Shown here in pieces: positions 20,043 to 31,380 of a stretch of 64,000 nt of DNA (its first letter is position 1; the number at the start of each line of letters is the position of its first letter). A program made the translations under genes and the position numbers. The notes under the pieces were generated by a model. The model had not been told where the DNA came from. It did no database searches and saw nothing but the letters and a program-made list of their open reading frames with translations. The stretch spans positions 868,001 to 932,000 of the forward strand of contig OY752149.1 in NCBI GenBank assembly GCA_963573315.1, in the 5' to 3' direction. Source of the stretch: Entomortierella parvispora (Eukaryota > Mortierellomycota > Mortierellomycetes > Mortierellales > Mortierellaceae).

Positions 20043-20744
20043 ATGAATCAAGACATCCTCAATGGCGCGTTACCCCTGTTGTCGACCATTCTTGGCAACA
20101 ATACCGCGGCAGGCCTCATGACCGTCCTGAGCCTCGCTGTCAACACTGTGGTCATGACCACATCCGCGCTTGGCCAGCTCGGCAACCCTAGCAAGGACCA
20201 AGGCGGCCGCGACCAGCAATTCCAACAGTCAACATATGGCGACCATGGGTCTGCTCAATACGCCTTCTCAAACGGCGGCCTGGATGACGATACATTCGAG
20301 GGCAACGGCAACGGCCAGAAGCAGGCAGCTTTCCAATCCATGATCCTCTCGACGTTTGCAGCCTTGTTCTCGACCTTGAACTCGACTTTTCAATCCATGA
20401 CCCATGCCGAGACCCCGTTGACGACCTACATTATCCTGGCCTTGCTCTCGTACCTGGCCTTCAAGATCATCTACGGATTTGTCGCATGGATCGTTCGCTC
20501 GGTCCTGAATTTGATCAAGGTCTCCATCATGATCACGGTCTTGACCACCGTCCTTTGGTTCATCTTTAATATCACCTCCTCAGGTTCTTCTTCAGGTTTG
20601 GATTCGGACCCATTAGGGGCGGCAGGCGGTCGTCAAAGACAACATAACGATCCCATCTCCCAAATGTTGGGCAATCTCCAGACCAAATTCAAGGCCGAAT
20701 ACCAACGCCAGCAAGATCATCTCCAAAACCCTCATGTTTACTAG
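20043..20744 (+). CDS. Apq12-like nuclear envelope/ER membrane protein (tentative)
   Basis: Intronless, 233 residues. An N-terminal hydrophobic stretch (ALPLLSTILGNNTAAGLMTVLSLAV) is followed by a Gly/Gln-rich linker. Two closely spaced membrane segments come next (TTYIILALLSYLAFKIIYGFVAWIV and IKVSIMITVLTTVLWFIFNI) with a short amphipathic junction, then a polar tail. The paired-helix architecture and the P-L-T-T-Y-I start recall Apq12, which acts with Brr6/Brl1 in nuclear-pore assembly and membrane fluidity control. Similarity is structural rather than strongly sequence-based, so another small ER protein is possible. It follows the SYLF gene by 211 bp. Confidence 0.5.
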   Translation: MNQDILNGALPLLSTILGNNTAAGLMTVLSLAVNTVVMTTSALGQLGNPSKDQGGRDQQFQQSTYGDHGSAQYAFSNGGLDDDTFEGNGNGQKQAAFQSMILSTFAALFSTLNSTFQSMTHAETPLTTYIILALLSYLAFKIIYGFVAWIVRSVLNLIKVSIMITVLTTVLWFIFNITSSGSSSGLDSDPLGAAGGRQRQHNDPISQMLGNLQTKFKAEYQRQQDHLQNPHVY

Positions 20745-21082
20745 AGATCTCTCGAGAGGGGTTCCGTTCCCCTTCCGGGCTTCCCCCATCCTTTTTTTTC
20801 ATATACCATAGCATTCTCTGCCAATTTTTTTCTTCCCGCGAGCAATACCAAACCAGTAAAAGCAACAACATATTGAACTTGTCATGCAAAGTGCAAACCT
20901 TGGTAAACGGTAAAACAAAATCATGCACACTGGGAAAAAAAACCTTACCCTCCTCCTTTTTTACAGCCGCAATTCAATTGTAATGTCAGATCGAGAGTTC
21001 GTTTCTTTTTCTTTTTTTTTTAATTTTTATTCAAAGCAGAAATGTTTTGAGAAAAACAAAAAAACCACTCGAGAAGAGAGAT
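20745..21082. other. Convergent 3' region
   Basis: 338 bp between the stop codons of the Apq12-like gene and RACK1. AT-rich with T and A runs; no gene seen. Confidence 0.7.
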
Positions 21083-23015
21083 TTAGAAACCGACGGACCA
21101 GACGCGGATGAGCGAGTCAGAGTAACCGGCGAAGAGGGTCTGACCATCAGCGGACCAGGCCAAGGAGACAGCCTGGGGAGGGTTGGACTTCTTGCCAACG
21201 TTGGTGAACTCGGGCTTGAGCTCATCAACGACAGACTTGGACTCCAAGTCCCAGATCTTGATGCAGGACGAGGTGGCGGCGCACAACCAGTAACGGTTGG
21301 GGGAGAAGACCAAGGCGTTGATGATATCATCACCCTTGCCCTCCAAAGAGTACAAGTGCTTGCCCTCGTTCAAGTCCCAGAGCATGGTGATACCATCACG
21401 TCCACCGGAAGCGCAGAGAGAACCATCGGGGGAAACGGTGACGGTGTTAATGTAACCAGAGTGTCCGATGTGGTTGGAGCGCAGCTTGCACTTGGTAAGC
21501 TCCCAGACCTATAATGTTTTTCATTAATGAACAAAACATCTGTTAATTCAAAACTGTCCTTCGAGTTTTTCTCTCTCTCTCTTTTTGAACCTCCATTGAA
21601 CAAGAATTAAACGATGGTCGAGCGAGGTTCTTTTGAGTCAGAAATTTCCAGTGGAAGATTTGTCTCATTGCTAGGTTGCGACGCCCGCTCTGAAGTAGCA
21701 AATATAATAGACATCATTCGAAAGAACTCGCTCAACTCGATAGTTTCCTCTGTTCGCCTCAGCATATATACAAAATCTGAACACGCCATGTCGCCAAACA
21801 ATGCATGCATTGCTGGAAATTCCTCGATAAAAAAGAAAACATTAAAAAGAGTATTTACCTTGACGACCTTGTCCCAGCCTCCGGAAACGATGACGGGGTT
21901 GGCGGGGTTGGGGGAGAAGCGGACGCAGGAGACCCACTCGGTGTGGCCATCCTCCTGGATGGTGAACTTGCACTCACCGAGGGTGTTCCAGAGCTTGATG
22001 GTCTTGTCACGGGATCCAGAGACGATCTGACGGTTGTCGGCAGAGAAGGAAACCGAGAGGACATCGTTGGTGTGACCGACGAAGCGGCGGGTGGTCAAAC
22101 CGGTGTTGAGGTCCCAGAGACGGAGGGTCTTGTCCCAGGAGGCGGACAAAGCGAACTGACCATCGGAGGAGATGACAACATCCTGGACGGCAGAGTTGTG
22201 TCCGTGAAGAGACTTCTTGGGGACACCGAAGTTACCCTCATCATCGCGGGTCAAGTTCCAGACAATGATGGACTTGTCTGTTATAGGGTGAAGGTACCAA
22301 GATAAGGAAAGAAAATGCAATTAGATTTCTGAAAGTTCTCCCAAGTTGTCTGTTGTTTCTTGGTCCTGTCTTTCGCGCTGTTTGTCCAGATGCAGTATCC
22401 TATACGTACCACGGGAGGAGGACAAGATCATGTCGGGGGACTCGGCGGTGGTGGCGATGGCGGTGACCCAGTCGCGATGACCTGCAGACAAAAAAAGGAG
22501 CAAGATGTTAGATCGTATGTTCAGAGATCCTCCCTATTTTCCGAGATCAATAGTTCGCCCGGTGTGCAATCCATCCAGATCCTGCACGCAATCATTGTTC
22601 CTGATCTGCTGTTAGATGACAGAATGTCATCACTGCTGTTCTAACCGCCTTTGGTACCTCAATTGAGTTGATTTTCAAGCATTAATCCATGGTTTTGACG
22701 CTGGTCTGTAATTACTGACTCTGCAAGGTTGATGGCAGCCTGATCAGGGACGGTTTTTGATGATGGTGACGATGCAATGTGGTGAATCACTGGTCCGGCC
22801 CTCCAATGTCTGAATTCTGACGCTCTCTGTCCCTAGCTTGGGAGGTTGTATCCGTTGTCACGTCGGCTGGGAGACATCCATCGATCATGGTATCGAGTCC
22901 GTTTTCGTTTGTTTTGGGGTCAATTCCTATCCTAGGATCGTCTCCTGTTCAGATCCAAAGAGAGAGGGAACGCACCGGCCAACTGTCCACGGTAGTGAAG
23001 GGACTCAGTAGACAT
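21083..23015 (-). CDS. RACK1 / Asc1 / Cpc2, WD40 ribosomal scaffold
   Basis: Seven-bladed beta propeller on the 40S head, linking signalling to translation. Exons 23015-22976, 22481-22410, 22277-21859 and 21508-21083 encode 318 residues, the normal length. The protein starts [22 protein letters not shown] signatures follow: [77 protein letters not shown], ending [12 protein letters not shown]. The [15 protein letters not shown] block is diagnostic for RACK1. Codon use is strongly biased to C-ending codons, as expected for a highly expressed gene. Introns 1 (494 nt) and 3 (350 nt) are long for this window; intron 3 carries a snoRNA. Confidence 0.97.
21627..21727 (-). ncRNA. SNR24: Box C/D snoRNA, snR24/U24 family, in RACK1 intron 3
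   Basis: On the RACK1 strand: terminal stem GTTCTTT (21727-21721) pairing with AAAGAAC (21633-21627); box C ATGATGT (within 21718-21711); guide ATATTTGCTACTTCAGA; internal C'-like AATGAGACA; box D CTGA (21641-21638). The guide matches U24/snR24, which directs 2'-O-methylation of large-subunit rRNA (around C1437 in yeast 25S). In Saccharomyces SNR24 lies in the intron of ASC1, the RACK1 gene, so host and guest agree. The second guide, just before box D, differs from what I remember of yeast and human and should be checked. Confidence 0.88.
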
Positions 23016-23703
23016 GATGAAAAAGAGAGGAGGAACCTTATGATTCCCAGAACGCCTTTCATTTTATACTTGCGTGACTCGCTTTATATACTTTCAGCTT
23101 CGTACCTTGTGGGTGAGATTTGTCCTCTTTGCTGATCGATCGGTCCCTGTCTGTTCTGTCTCTCTGTCTGCCATTCTCTTCCTAGTCTCCTGTCCTGTCT
23201 CCCATTTTCAGTTGCACAGCCTAAGTACACAGACAAGACAAGCAAGTAGGCAATCAAAATAGACAGCTACCCTTCGCTACGGGGGACCTCAAGTCCGCTA
23301 ATACAGCGCATGTCTCCTGTCGACTACAGTATCTTGATTACATTAGACACAAAAGCCACGGCGTCGACTACAGTAAACATTTGGCTGGCGGTGAGAATGG
23401 TTTGTTTTGTTTGAAGAGATTCTTACAAAGTCAGTCTTGTTTGAGTTCGAATTGAGTTTCACCTTGACACCCAACACTCGAAGTCAGTACATATCCGCGA
23501 ATAGGCAGTGGCAAGGGGACGGGACGAAGAGGATCTTTGAGTTTGAAAATGATTTTCTTTATCAATCGATTATGGGCCTAATAAGGGTAATGCATGGATG
23601 CTGCTGGGGGGGAGTGTTGTTTTCTTTTTCGTAATCAAATGCTGGTGGTGGGTGATAGTGATGGTCATGGTAATGATAAAATATGGTAGGATAGCGCTGG
23701 GCC
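23016..23703. other. RACK1 upstream region
   Basis: 688 bp between RACK1 and the end of the next minus-strand gene. Two copies of GTCGACTACAGTA (23319-23331, 23363-23375) lie about 300-360 bp upstream of the RACK1 start. No gene supported. Confidence 0.6.
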
Positions 23704-26700
23704 TTAAAAAGGGGTGGGTGCAGGCGCAGACTCTTCAGTGGGTGAAGGCGAAGGCGACCGACCGTTAAAGTAAAAATGAGACGACCGGGACGAAGACGAC
23801 GATGTTGTTGCGCTGTCCGAAGACGAAGACTGAACCGAGGTCCAGGTGTCACGCTTGGATCGATCCACACTTTCTTCATCGCCGTCATGGTCCTGGCTAC
23901 GCCAGTGCTTTTGGTTCAGACTCCTGGCCAAGCTCTTGCTCCTGACCACAATAGAACCGGAATCAACCGATCCCCTTCGAATGGCCTCCAAACGGGCATT
24001 CTCCTCCTCGTCGTCTTCATCACCATCCTCCAGGATCTGTCGATGGTTGCTCTTGTCCGTCATCACCGACAGTCTCTCACTCCGACCCCGGGATCGGAGC
24101 GAGGACGAGAAGCTTGGCCGGCGAGCCACACTCACATCGTCGCCATCCTGATCTAAACTGTCGCGCTCCTCATCCACATCCCAACCCGACAGATCATCAC
24201 GCGTATCGCGCTGGTTGGACGATGAACGCCAAGAGTCCAGCGTCAAATCACTGCTGCCGCCCATGCTCATCATCGATCCATGGCGACTCTGACGCATGGG
24301 GTGGCGTGGGGGTCTAGAGGGAAGTCCACTGCTTCCTGGGGGAGACAGCGTTGTGCCCGCAGGTTCGACCGTAACAGTGGTCATCATTGACATGCGGTAG
24401 GGGACAGCCTTAGGAAGGTCTTCGTAAAGGACATGCTGCTCCTCTGTCTCTTCCTTTTTAGCCTCCAATGGCTGCTGACGAGGACGAATAATGGGAATGG
24501 GGTCCTGGAACTCGGGAGCAATATTGGACGACTCCAGAGCAATAGCCAGACTAGGGTTGTCCTGCCGAGGCGCTTCCGTGATAAGTAAAGCGATCGTATC
24601 CTTGGACTGGCTGGCCTCAGTGTCTACGGAAGCAGCCGAGGTGGAAACAACAGCCAAAGCTGCCTCCTCATAAATTGACTTTTCAGTAGATGTAGCCGTC
24701 AAGCCAAAAGTCTCGGTGATCGCAGCAGCAACGGACTCGGGAGCAGATGCAGTATTGAAGGAGCCTTGTCTAGACAGGCTGGCAAGGTCATTTCCTCCAA
24801 TCTGACTCTCATACTCTGAAGCAGAGTCATAATCATAGCAGTCGTAAATGCTGTCGGCGTACATGGACCGGATCGAGGCTCTCTCGGCCAAGTTGGATCC
24901 CTGGCGAGCAAGCACAGCTGGGAAAGGATGAAGGATATTTGTTCCCGCGCCTTGGGTTCCAGCTGCCGGTGCAGGACTCGCAGACAGAGAAGGGGAAGGC
25001 AAAGGAGATGTTGGGGCCTTGGGCAAGGTAAAGGAGCTCAGGGAGATGGCCCGAAGACTGGATCTGCTCTGGCTCACCTTACGCTCCAAGCCAGCCTTGG
25101 CACTGGTGGATGCCTCCTGTGTCAGCTGAGACTCGAGAGGCGAAATGGGCAAGGGGTTGACTGCAGGTGGAGTTGTAGGGGTCGAGAGGGTGGATGACAT
25201 ACTGGCAATCGAGGCAGTGCGGCCAGAGTTGATGGTTCCGCGGCGGATGGGTGAAAGGGGACGGACTGTCATAGGCGCGAATGACTTGCTGTTGTCAATG
25301 GATTCCTTGCGAGCTACAATTTTCCAATCAATATTAAAATTCCACTCTTTTTTTCTTTCTTTCACAAAACCTTGCAATACAGAGTGCATGTTACCTTCGG
25401 ATGGCAGAGGGGGCAATTTCTTTTCAAGAACGGGCGAGAGTTGCTGCACACTCGACATTGGCACTTCAACCTTTTCCATGTGCTCCACAGGCGAAGGAAT
25501 TGAGATTCCGAGGCCGAAATGAGCTGTTGCCTGCGGCTGAGCGTCCATGACCTTATCCTTCGTATCCTCCTCCTTCTCCGAACGTATAAAGTTTCTCTTC
25601 ATGGACGACTGACGAGTCAAAACTTGAGCGACAATTACGCCGCCCACAGAAGAGACATTAGAGGAAGCCTCACTGACCATAGACGCTCTCGAGTTGAGTC
25701 CTGAAGCTGAAGAGTTGGAGGCAGATGGAGCAGGGTCCTGTTGCTGATCAGCAGCCCCGGTGGATGCGGCCGCCTTATCTTCCGACTCTGAAGGTTTCGC
25801 CACGGACTCGAGGACAGAATCTCCCCATTCAAGCTTCTTGGGGCTGGGTAACTCGTCGCCCGTCTCCTTGTGCAAGTTCTTTTCGATCACAGGAGAGGTC
25901 GAGAGAGTAGAAATATCACCCTCATTGTCCTTGGGCTCAACGTCCACCACGGAGGATTCGGTGTCCTTCTTTTGAGTTTCTTCCGCCTCGTCCTCTGCCA
26001 CTGTGGACCCTTGTAGACGTTCAGCAATTGATGCAATGGCTTTGTTAGTGTTGTTGGAGGTCACCGTTGACGTAGAAGGAGAGCGATCGAGCTTTTTGCT
26101 GGATTGAACACTAATGACAGACTTGGACGAGCCCAGCTCATCCGCCCGAGGATCAAGGTCCCAACGTGGAACAAAGAACGATTCTCCGGTACCATCCTTC
26201 ACCTCCATCATCTCATCCTTGTCAAAAGTCCTGCTTCCAAACTTGGCCTTCCGAGCTTTGGCAGCCGCCTCCTCTTCAGTCTCGGGAGCAATGGGCTCTG
26301 CATCTTCATCCTGGATTTCTTCCAGCTCTTGCTTGTCGCCCTCTCCTCCACGCCTCCTGTACATGCTCATGGGAGCAGCGCCAGGGTCTCGCGTAGTATT
26401 ACTCCTTCGCAGCGCCGCTCCAGCGGCAGCAAGGCTGTTGCCACCCATTTGTTCTTGTTGAAGATACCTTGCGCGAAGGTTATCCTCTGAAAAGAATTGA
26501 ATAGGCCCACGACCTCCGTCTTGTTCACCGTGCTCGGAGGTCTCATTCTGTCCCTGTCGACTCGAGCTTCCTCCATTGCTAGGTCGATGAAGCTTCTTGG
26601 CTAGTTTGCTTCTCAAAGCCTTCAGTTGCTTGAGGCCTCCCTTCTTTTCAGCATCACTCTTGGACCCTACAGCGTCCTCACGATCCGAATCATCGTCATT

Positions 26701-29176
26701 GAAAACACCACTTGCGGCACTACGGACGGCCTTGCGCATCCTGCGGACAGTCTTCTTGATACCTTCACTGCCACTCGTGTACTCAGATCGGGCTCCAGCA
26801 TCATCGTTATCGGACTGGTCTGCTGGCCGAACAATAGGTACGGTCTTGACCTGATTCGTGGACGAAACAAGTTTGGGGACACTAATGACAGAGATCTGTT
26901 TGCGGTGACGAGACCTCCGATTGGGCTTGGATCCATCCGAGTTGCCACCGGACAGATTGCCATTGCTACCCTTTGTACGGAGAGGCGGGTTCATGGCCTT
27001 CTCCTGCAAGAAGAGTGCCTGTTGCTGTTGAATGTACATGATATGTGCAATCTCGGCCTGTCGAGAGTTGGGGATGCCACCTCCATTCAAATTGGGAGGT
27101 TGAGGAGCCGATCGGGTCGGTGTAAAGGGCACATCCGAGCCAGATCTTTGACGACGACGCCTGCGTTCTGCCTGGTCTTCAGTGCCAGAAAGACCATCAC
27201 CGTCAGTGTCATCATTCAACCCATCGTCTTCATAATCTCCATCCTCATGATGATCCTGTCCATGACCTTGAGCCAATGTCAGTTGAGGAGGCATAATGTT
27301 TTCCCAGCGGGGGAGGCGACGGCTGGGCGAGACGGGCGACGTCAAAGATGAAGGCGAGAGTGTAGACTGAGGAAGCTGTTGTGCAGAGCCCACCTGAATG
27401 GGTGGGGCCATGCGCCTACGGGAAGTTGATCGCTGCAACGTCGGGTCTGAATTCAAAAAGTTGAAGGTGTTTGGCGCAGCAGAGGGACCCATTCGAGGCG
27501 ACACAACAGGAGAGGGAGGGATAGGGACCTATTTTTTGTCACAAAGAAAAAAAAGTGAGCGCAGGTTAAAGTGGTGAGCAGTGCCCTTCATCCCGAGAGA
27601 AAAGTAAGGACAAGCGAGTGCATCAAGGGATGTTCGCCAAGCTGAAATATATCGAAAATCACCTTGTAATTGGCAGAATCGCGAGCGGGCACATGGACCG
27701 CTTCCCGGTCCAACAACTCTTGGTGGGCCTAAAGTGCGACAATGGAGAACAGGGTCCAAGGGCGGACATGTTAGAATCGAAGGAGAAATATGTTTTATAC
27801 TCGCTTTCTTTCTTTGACCGTTGGCAATTTCAGTTGAGAGCACATCTCGAGAGAGGGGTACAAACAAATGCATGGTGGTGGCAAGCCTTGACTGTCCCTT
27901 CCTCCGCCTCAACCCGTCCCTTGATGTACTGTGACCGAAAGGGGCTGCTTGAGAGGCTCTCATCATCCACTCTTCATTCATTTCCTCTTTGTCCATCGCT
28001 CTGTTTTTTCATTTTCCAGTCCACCAGGTTGCATGGGGCACAAACAAACAAATAAAAAACTAAACGCACCTGTGTCGGTTGTGCACTCTCATTTTCTGGG
28101 GAAACGCCGACTGGACCGAGTTTTTCCTCGTGAGAGCTAGATCCTGCGTTCAATGACCCCTGCTCCTGCGACTCGGTGCTCTTAGCAGCGGCCGCGGCCG
28201 TGGCAGCGCTTGTGGCCATCGCCCGCAAATTGGATGCGGAACCGTACTGAGAAAGAGCAGGCGAAGGTCCGCTCGAACTAGGACCAGAGCCAGCGGGGTT
28301 TGGGCCTGCAGCAGAAGGCTCCCAGGCATGATTCAAGCTCTCCTGATTCACAAGGTATCCGCCCTTGCCGCTCGACAGATAAGGGGCATCCTTGGAGCCG
28401 TTTTTCAGGATTGAGGTCTGACGTTTCAAGGGCCCTGGGGATGGTGATTGGAAGGGGGAGAGCGATGGGGATCCTGACGGGCTGAGTGATCTCAACAGCG
28501 GTGAAGAGTAGTTGACCTTACTGTTAGAACGCTGAAGGCCAGGCGAGGTCGTCACAGACAGGAGAGAAGAGCCATCCTGTTGGGAGGACTGGGGCTTGTT
28601 CTCAAAGTAGTCGTTCGAATTTGCACTGCCATTGCCACTGCTAGCGCCGCCGGGGGTTGAAGACGGCGTGCGAAGGTAAAGCGATTGGTGAGGGGAGGAA
28701 GAGGCACTAGAATGAGGAGACGAGCTTGTGGGGTCCTGCTGGTGCTGCTGAGGATGATCCGGCATTGGGCTGCTGGCTGGATTGCTGTTGTAGGATTGGT
28801 TCAGGGAGCTGTACGAGTTTTGTTGGCGGAGACCACTTTGGGAGAGCTGGCGTCTCAGACTTGTGGTTCTCGAGGGCGTGCCTGGGCGGGAAGGCGGAAG
28901 GGCTTGCTTGACTGGGGGTAAGATGGGATGAGGGCCTTGGGTCCTGAGATCGAGAGGTCCTGAGATGTTGGGGGTACCAGAATTGGAGGAAGAAGAAGAC
29001 GCAGGGGAGGGGGGGCCAGAGGCATTGGCAGGTACACTTGGAGTCCACACGGCGAGACTCTGGATATGCTGCTGTTGCGGGGAAGGTTGTTGCGGGGAAG
29101 GTTGTTGCTGTTGGTGTTCCTGTCGGTACTGCTGATATGCCTGCATCTGCCTAGTAGGGCTGTACTGGTTAGACAT
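23704..29176 (-). CDS. Large intrinsically disordered protein, unrecognised (1638 aa)
   Basis: Exons 29176-28070, 27728-27663, 27528-25395 and 25313-23704 join in frame. The 81-nt intron 25394-25314 has no stop and a length divisible by three, so retention would add 27 residues. The start MSNQYSPTRQMQAYQQYRQE leads into Gln/Pro/Ser-rich tracts. Basic segments (RSRHRKQISVISVPKLV, KKTVRRMRKAVRSAASG, LKQLKALRSKLAKKLHR) and a stretch GRGPIQFFSEDNLRARYLQQ stand out as possible short conserved motifs, then FVPRWDLDPRADELGS. The rest is acidic and serine-rich, with many SP/TP sites. No folded domain or transmembrane segment is seen. Fungal polarity, cortex and signalling scaffolds look like this, but function is not assignable. 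Confidence 0.8.
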
Positions 29177-30571
29177 TGTGGATGAAAGAAGGGGGGTGGA
29201 CAAAGGGGAAAAGTAGAGAGGTGGCGACAAAGAGGGAGGAGAAAAAAAGAGAATGACACAATGAATCCCGGGGATGGACTGAATGGGGCCGAGAACAAGA
29301 AAAAAAGGGGCAAGAGAGGAGGAGGGGCTCCTGTGGTGGTGGTGGTGGTGGTGGTGGAGGGGTGGTTGTGTTTAGGATGCACCCGGGGGGGGGACTCTGG
29401 GGCAGGTTGTCGAGAGAAGAAAAGAAGGAGGAGGAAGAGGGATGCGATGGGGATGATGAATCGAATCACACACAGTCAAGGAGGAAGGGAACACAGGGAG
29501 AGAGGATCCTGTCTTTGTGTCTCGAAGCAATTATTAAGGGGCGTGTTACGCCCCCCCTGGTTAATACATGCAGCTGTTGCACAGACATGATGCCAGCGAG
29601 ACGGGCGAATGCGGCCAAAACAAACACAGGGGGTTCTGTCGCAGCACGGAGGGACGGAGGGGTGAAGGGAAGAGGCACACACTCACAATCTTTGTCAAAT
29701 GACAACAGCAACAATAATAATAATGCTGCAACAATGCCATGTTGCTTTCATTATTAGTCGAGTGTTTTTTTTTTTTTTTTTTTTTTTCTTCTCGTCGTGT
29801 GTCTATCCGGTTGTCCGCCTGCGCCTGCTCTCTTTGCCTTGCAGCCTTACAATCATTTGCGTGTTACAAATCATTCTTCACATCATTCCGCCTTCCGGAC
29901 TATTGGATCTGGCTGGAGAACGGGATTCTTGTTTCTTTTTGCCCGTCGGTCATCTCCGAGCTGTCGGACGAAGAAAGATTCTTGAGAGCACGCCGATTGC
30001 ATCAGCGCTGTTAAATGCAATCAATCAAAAAAAAAAGGCCCTTTTGGTCCCCAGTCCATGCCGCAAGGAAGAACTGGCGGACAGAGTAGACTTCTGTACT
30101 CAAATAGCTCCACAGTCCAGAGATTAGATTGTCGATCTGCAGCTACCATACTGTACATGTACCCTGGGGGCTGTGTTCATAGCTGACAAACGTCGTGTCC
30201 TTTCGACGCATGTAGCAATTGAGGACAATCTTGTGTCCCAGCTCTCAATCGCACATGCCAGATCCATGCCATCATCCAAGGGTCGTCCAAGGTGACGGCA
30301 TGTCTGACAGTGAATGTTATGTAAAAATCTGAACCATATGACAGTGCCAACAAAACAGCAAGGGGAAAAGAATAAAAGATGGGGCTCCCAACGTTTATTT
30401 TTGCATGCTTTTTTCTTCATTGTTTTTGTGATCGTCCAAAAGAATCGAGTCCGTTGTTGGTTCGGTCGGGGTCTCCAGGGGAACCAAATAAAGAGAGAAT
30501 GAGGCTCCCTGAATGCAACTCTAATTCGCCACAGAAAAAGATGCATACGTAGGCGGTAGACCACGCGATTC
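29177..30571. other. Intergenic, disordered-protein promoter to ferritin 3' end
   Basis: 1.4 kb with a (GGT)n run at about 29334-29357, a G7 run near 29384 and T22+ near 29765-29787. A 146-codon minus ORF (30564-30124) downstream of ferritin has random composition. No gene supported. Confidence 0.6.
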
Positions 30572-31380
30572 TTAGTTGCCTACAACCGCACCAACGCCTT
30601 CCTTCAGCAGAGTCTACAGGGTCAATAGAATGGGTGCATCAATGCTTCCTTTCTTACAACGTCATGGCCGCAAAAAAGTGCATTAGCCACAGACAGCGGA
30701 CTCAGGAAAACTTACCTGGTCTAAAAGATAGAGACCCAGCCCTTCCCCTCCAACACGGTTCAGCTGAGTGACAAGCTTTGCGATTTCCGCAATTGAATGG
30801 ACTTGCTCCTTCAGGAACTGCGATCGAAGCACGTTCGCACAGTTGGCATCGTTATGTTCTTCCGCCAAGGATTCAATCCGAAGGAGACTCTTATTCACGT
30901 CCTTTTCGAGCTGCAGTGCAGATTCTTTTGGAAAACAGATTGGAAGTGTCATCAGTCATTGATCGCCATTATCGGACAAACAAAGAGCAAGCCTTTCGTA
31001 TCCATGAATAAACTTACCCACGGCATTCTTGGCAGATTGCCATTCTGAGCTAGGAGCAGGGATGGTTTGGATAACAACCCTTCCTCCTCGCCGGTTCTGA
31101 TAATCCATCAATATCTGGGCATGCTCGCGCTCCTGTAGTGTTGCAACGTGGTATTAGCATGAGCCAGGCAGGGTCAGATGACGACAGGAAGAGCACGATA
31201 GCTTACCTCCTGAGCCTGCTCTCGAAAGTATTTTTCGAAGCCTGGGAGTGCCACGGCGTCTGCACCCATGTAGGCAGCGATGGAGAGATAGGTGTGGGCA
31301 GCGATCATCTCCAGGTTGATTTGCTGGTTAACAGCGTCCTCGACGACGCTGGCAAAGTTTTGTTTGGCGAGAGAGGACAT
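30572..31380 (-). CDS. Ferritin, H-type with complete ferroxidase centre
   Basis: Iron-storage 24-mer subunit. Exons 31380-31207, 31132-31018, 30924-30716 and 30613-30572 give 179 residues, the family norm. All ferroxidase ligands are present: Glu24 and Tyr31 (INLEMIAAHTYLS), Glu59 and His62 (QEEREHAQILMDYQNRRGG), Glu103 (LQLEKDVNKSLL) and Gln137 (LKEQVHSIAEI). These correspond to human H-chain E27, Y34, E62, H65, E107 and Q141. No signal or transit peptide, so a cytosolic form is expected. A fourth exon encodes TLLKEGVGAVVGN. Ferritin is absent from ascomycetes and basidiomycetes that store iron in vacuoles or siderophores, but known in zygomycete-grade fungi, which fits the inferred taxon. 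Confidence 0.96.

Noticed and set aside
26104-27351. Long plus-strand ORFs opposite the disordered protein (26104-26490, 26626-27351)
   Set aside because: Antisense shadows of a serine-rich coding region; no independent start context or family.
30124-30564. 146-codon minus ORF just downstream of ferritin
   Set aside because: Random composition (Trp/Arg/Phe-rich), overlaps the ferritin 3' flank, no homologous look.
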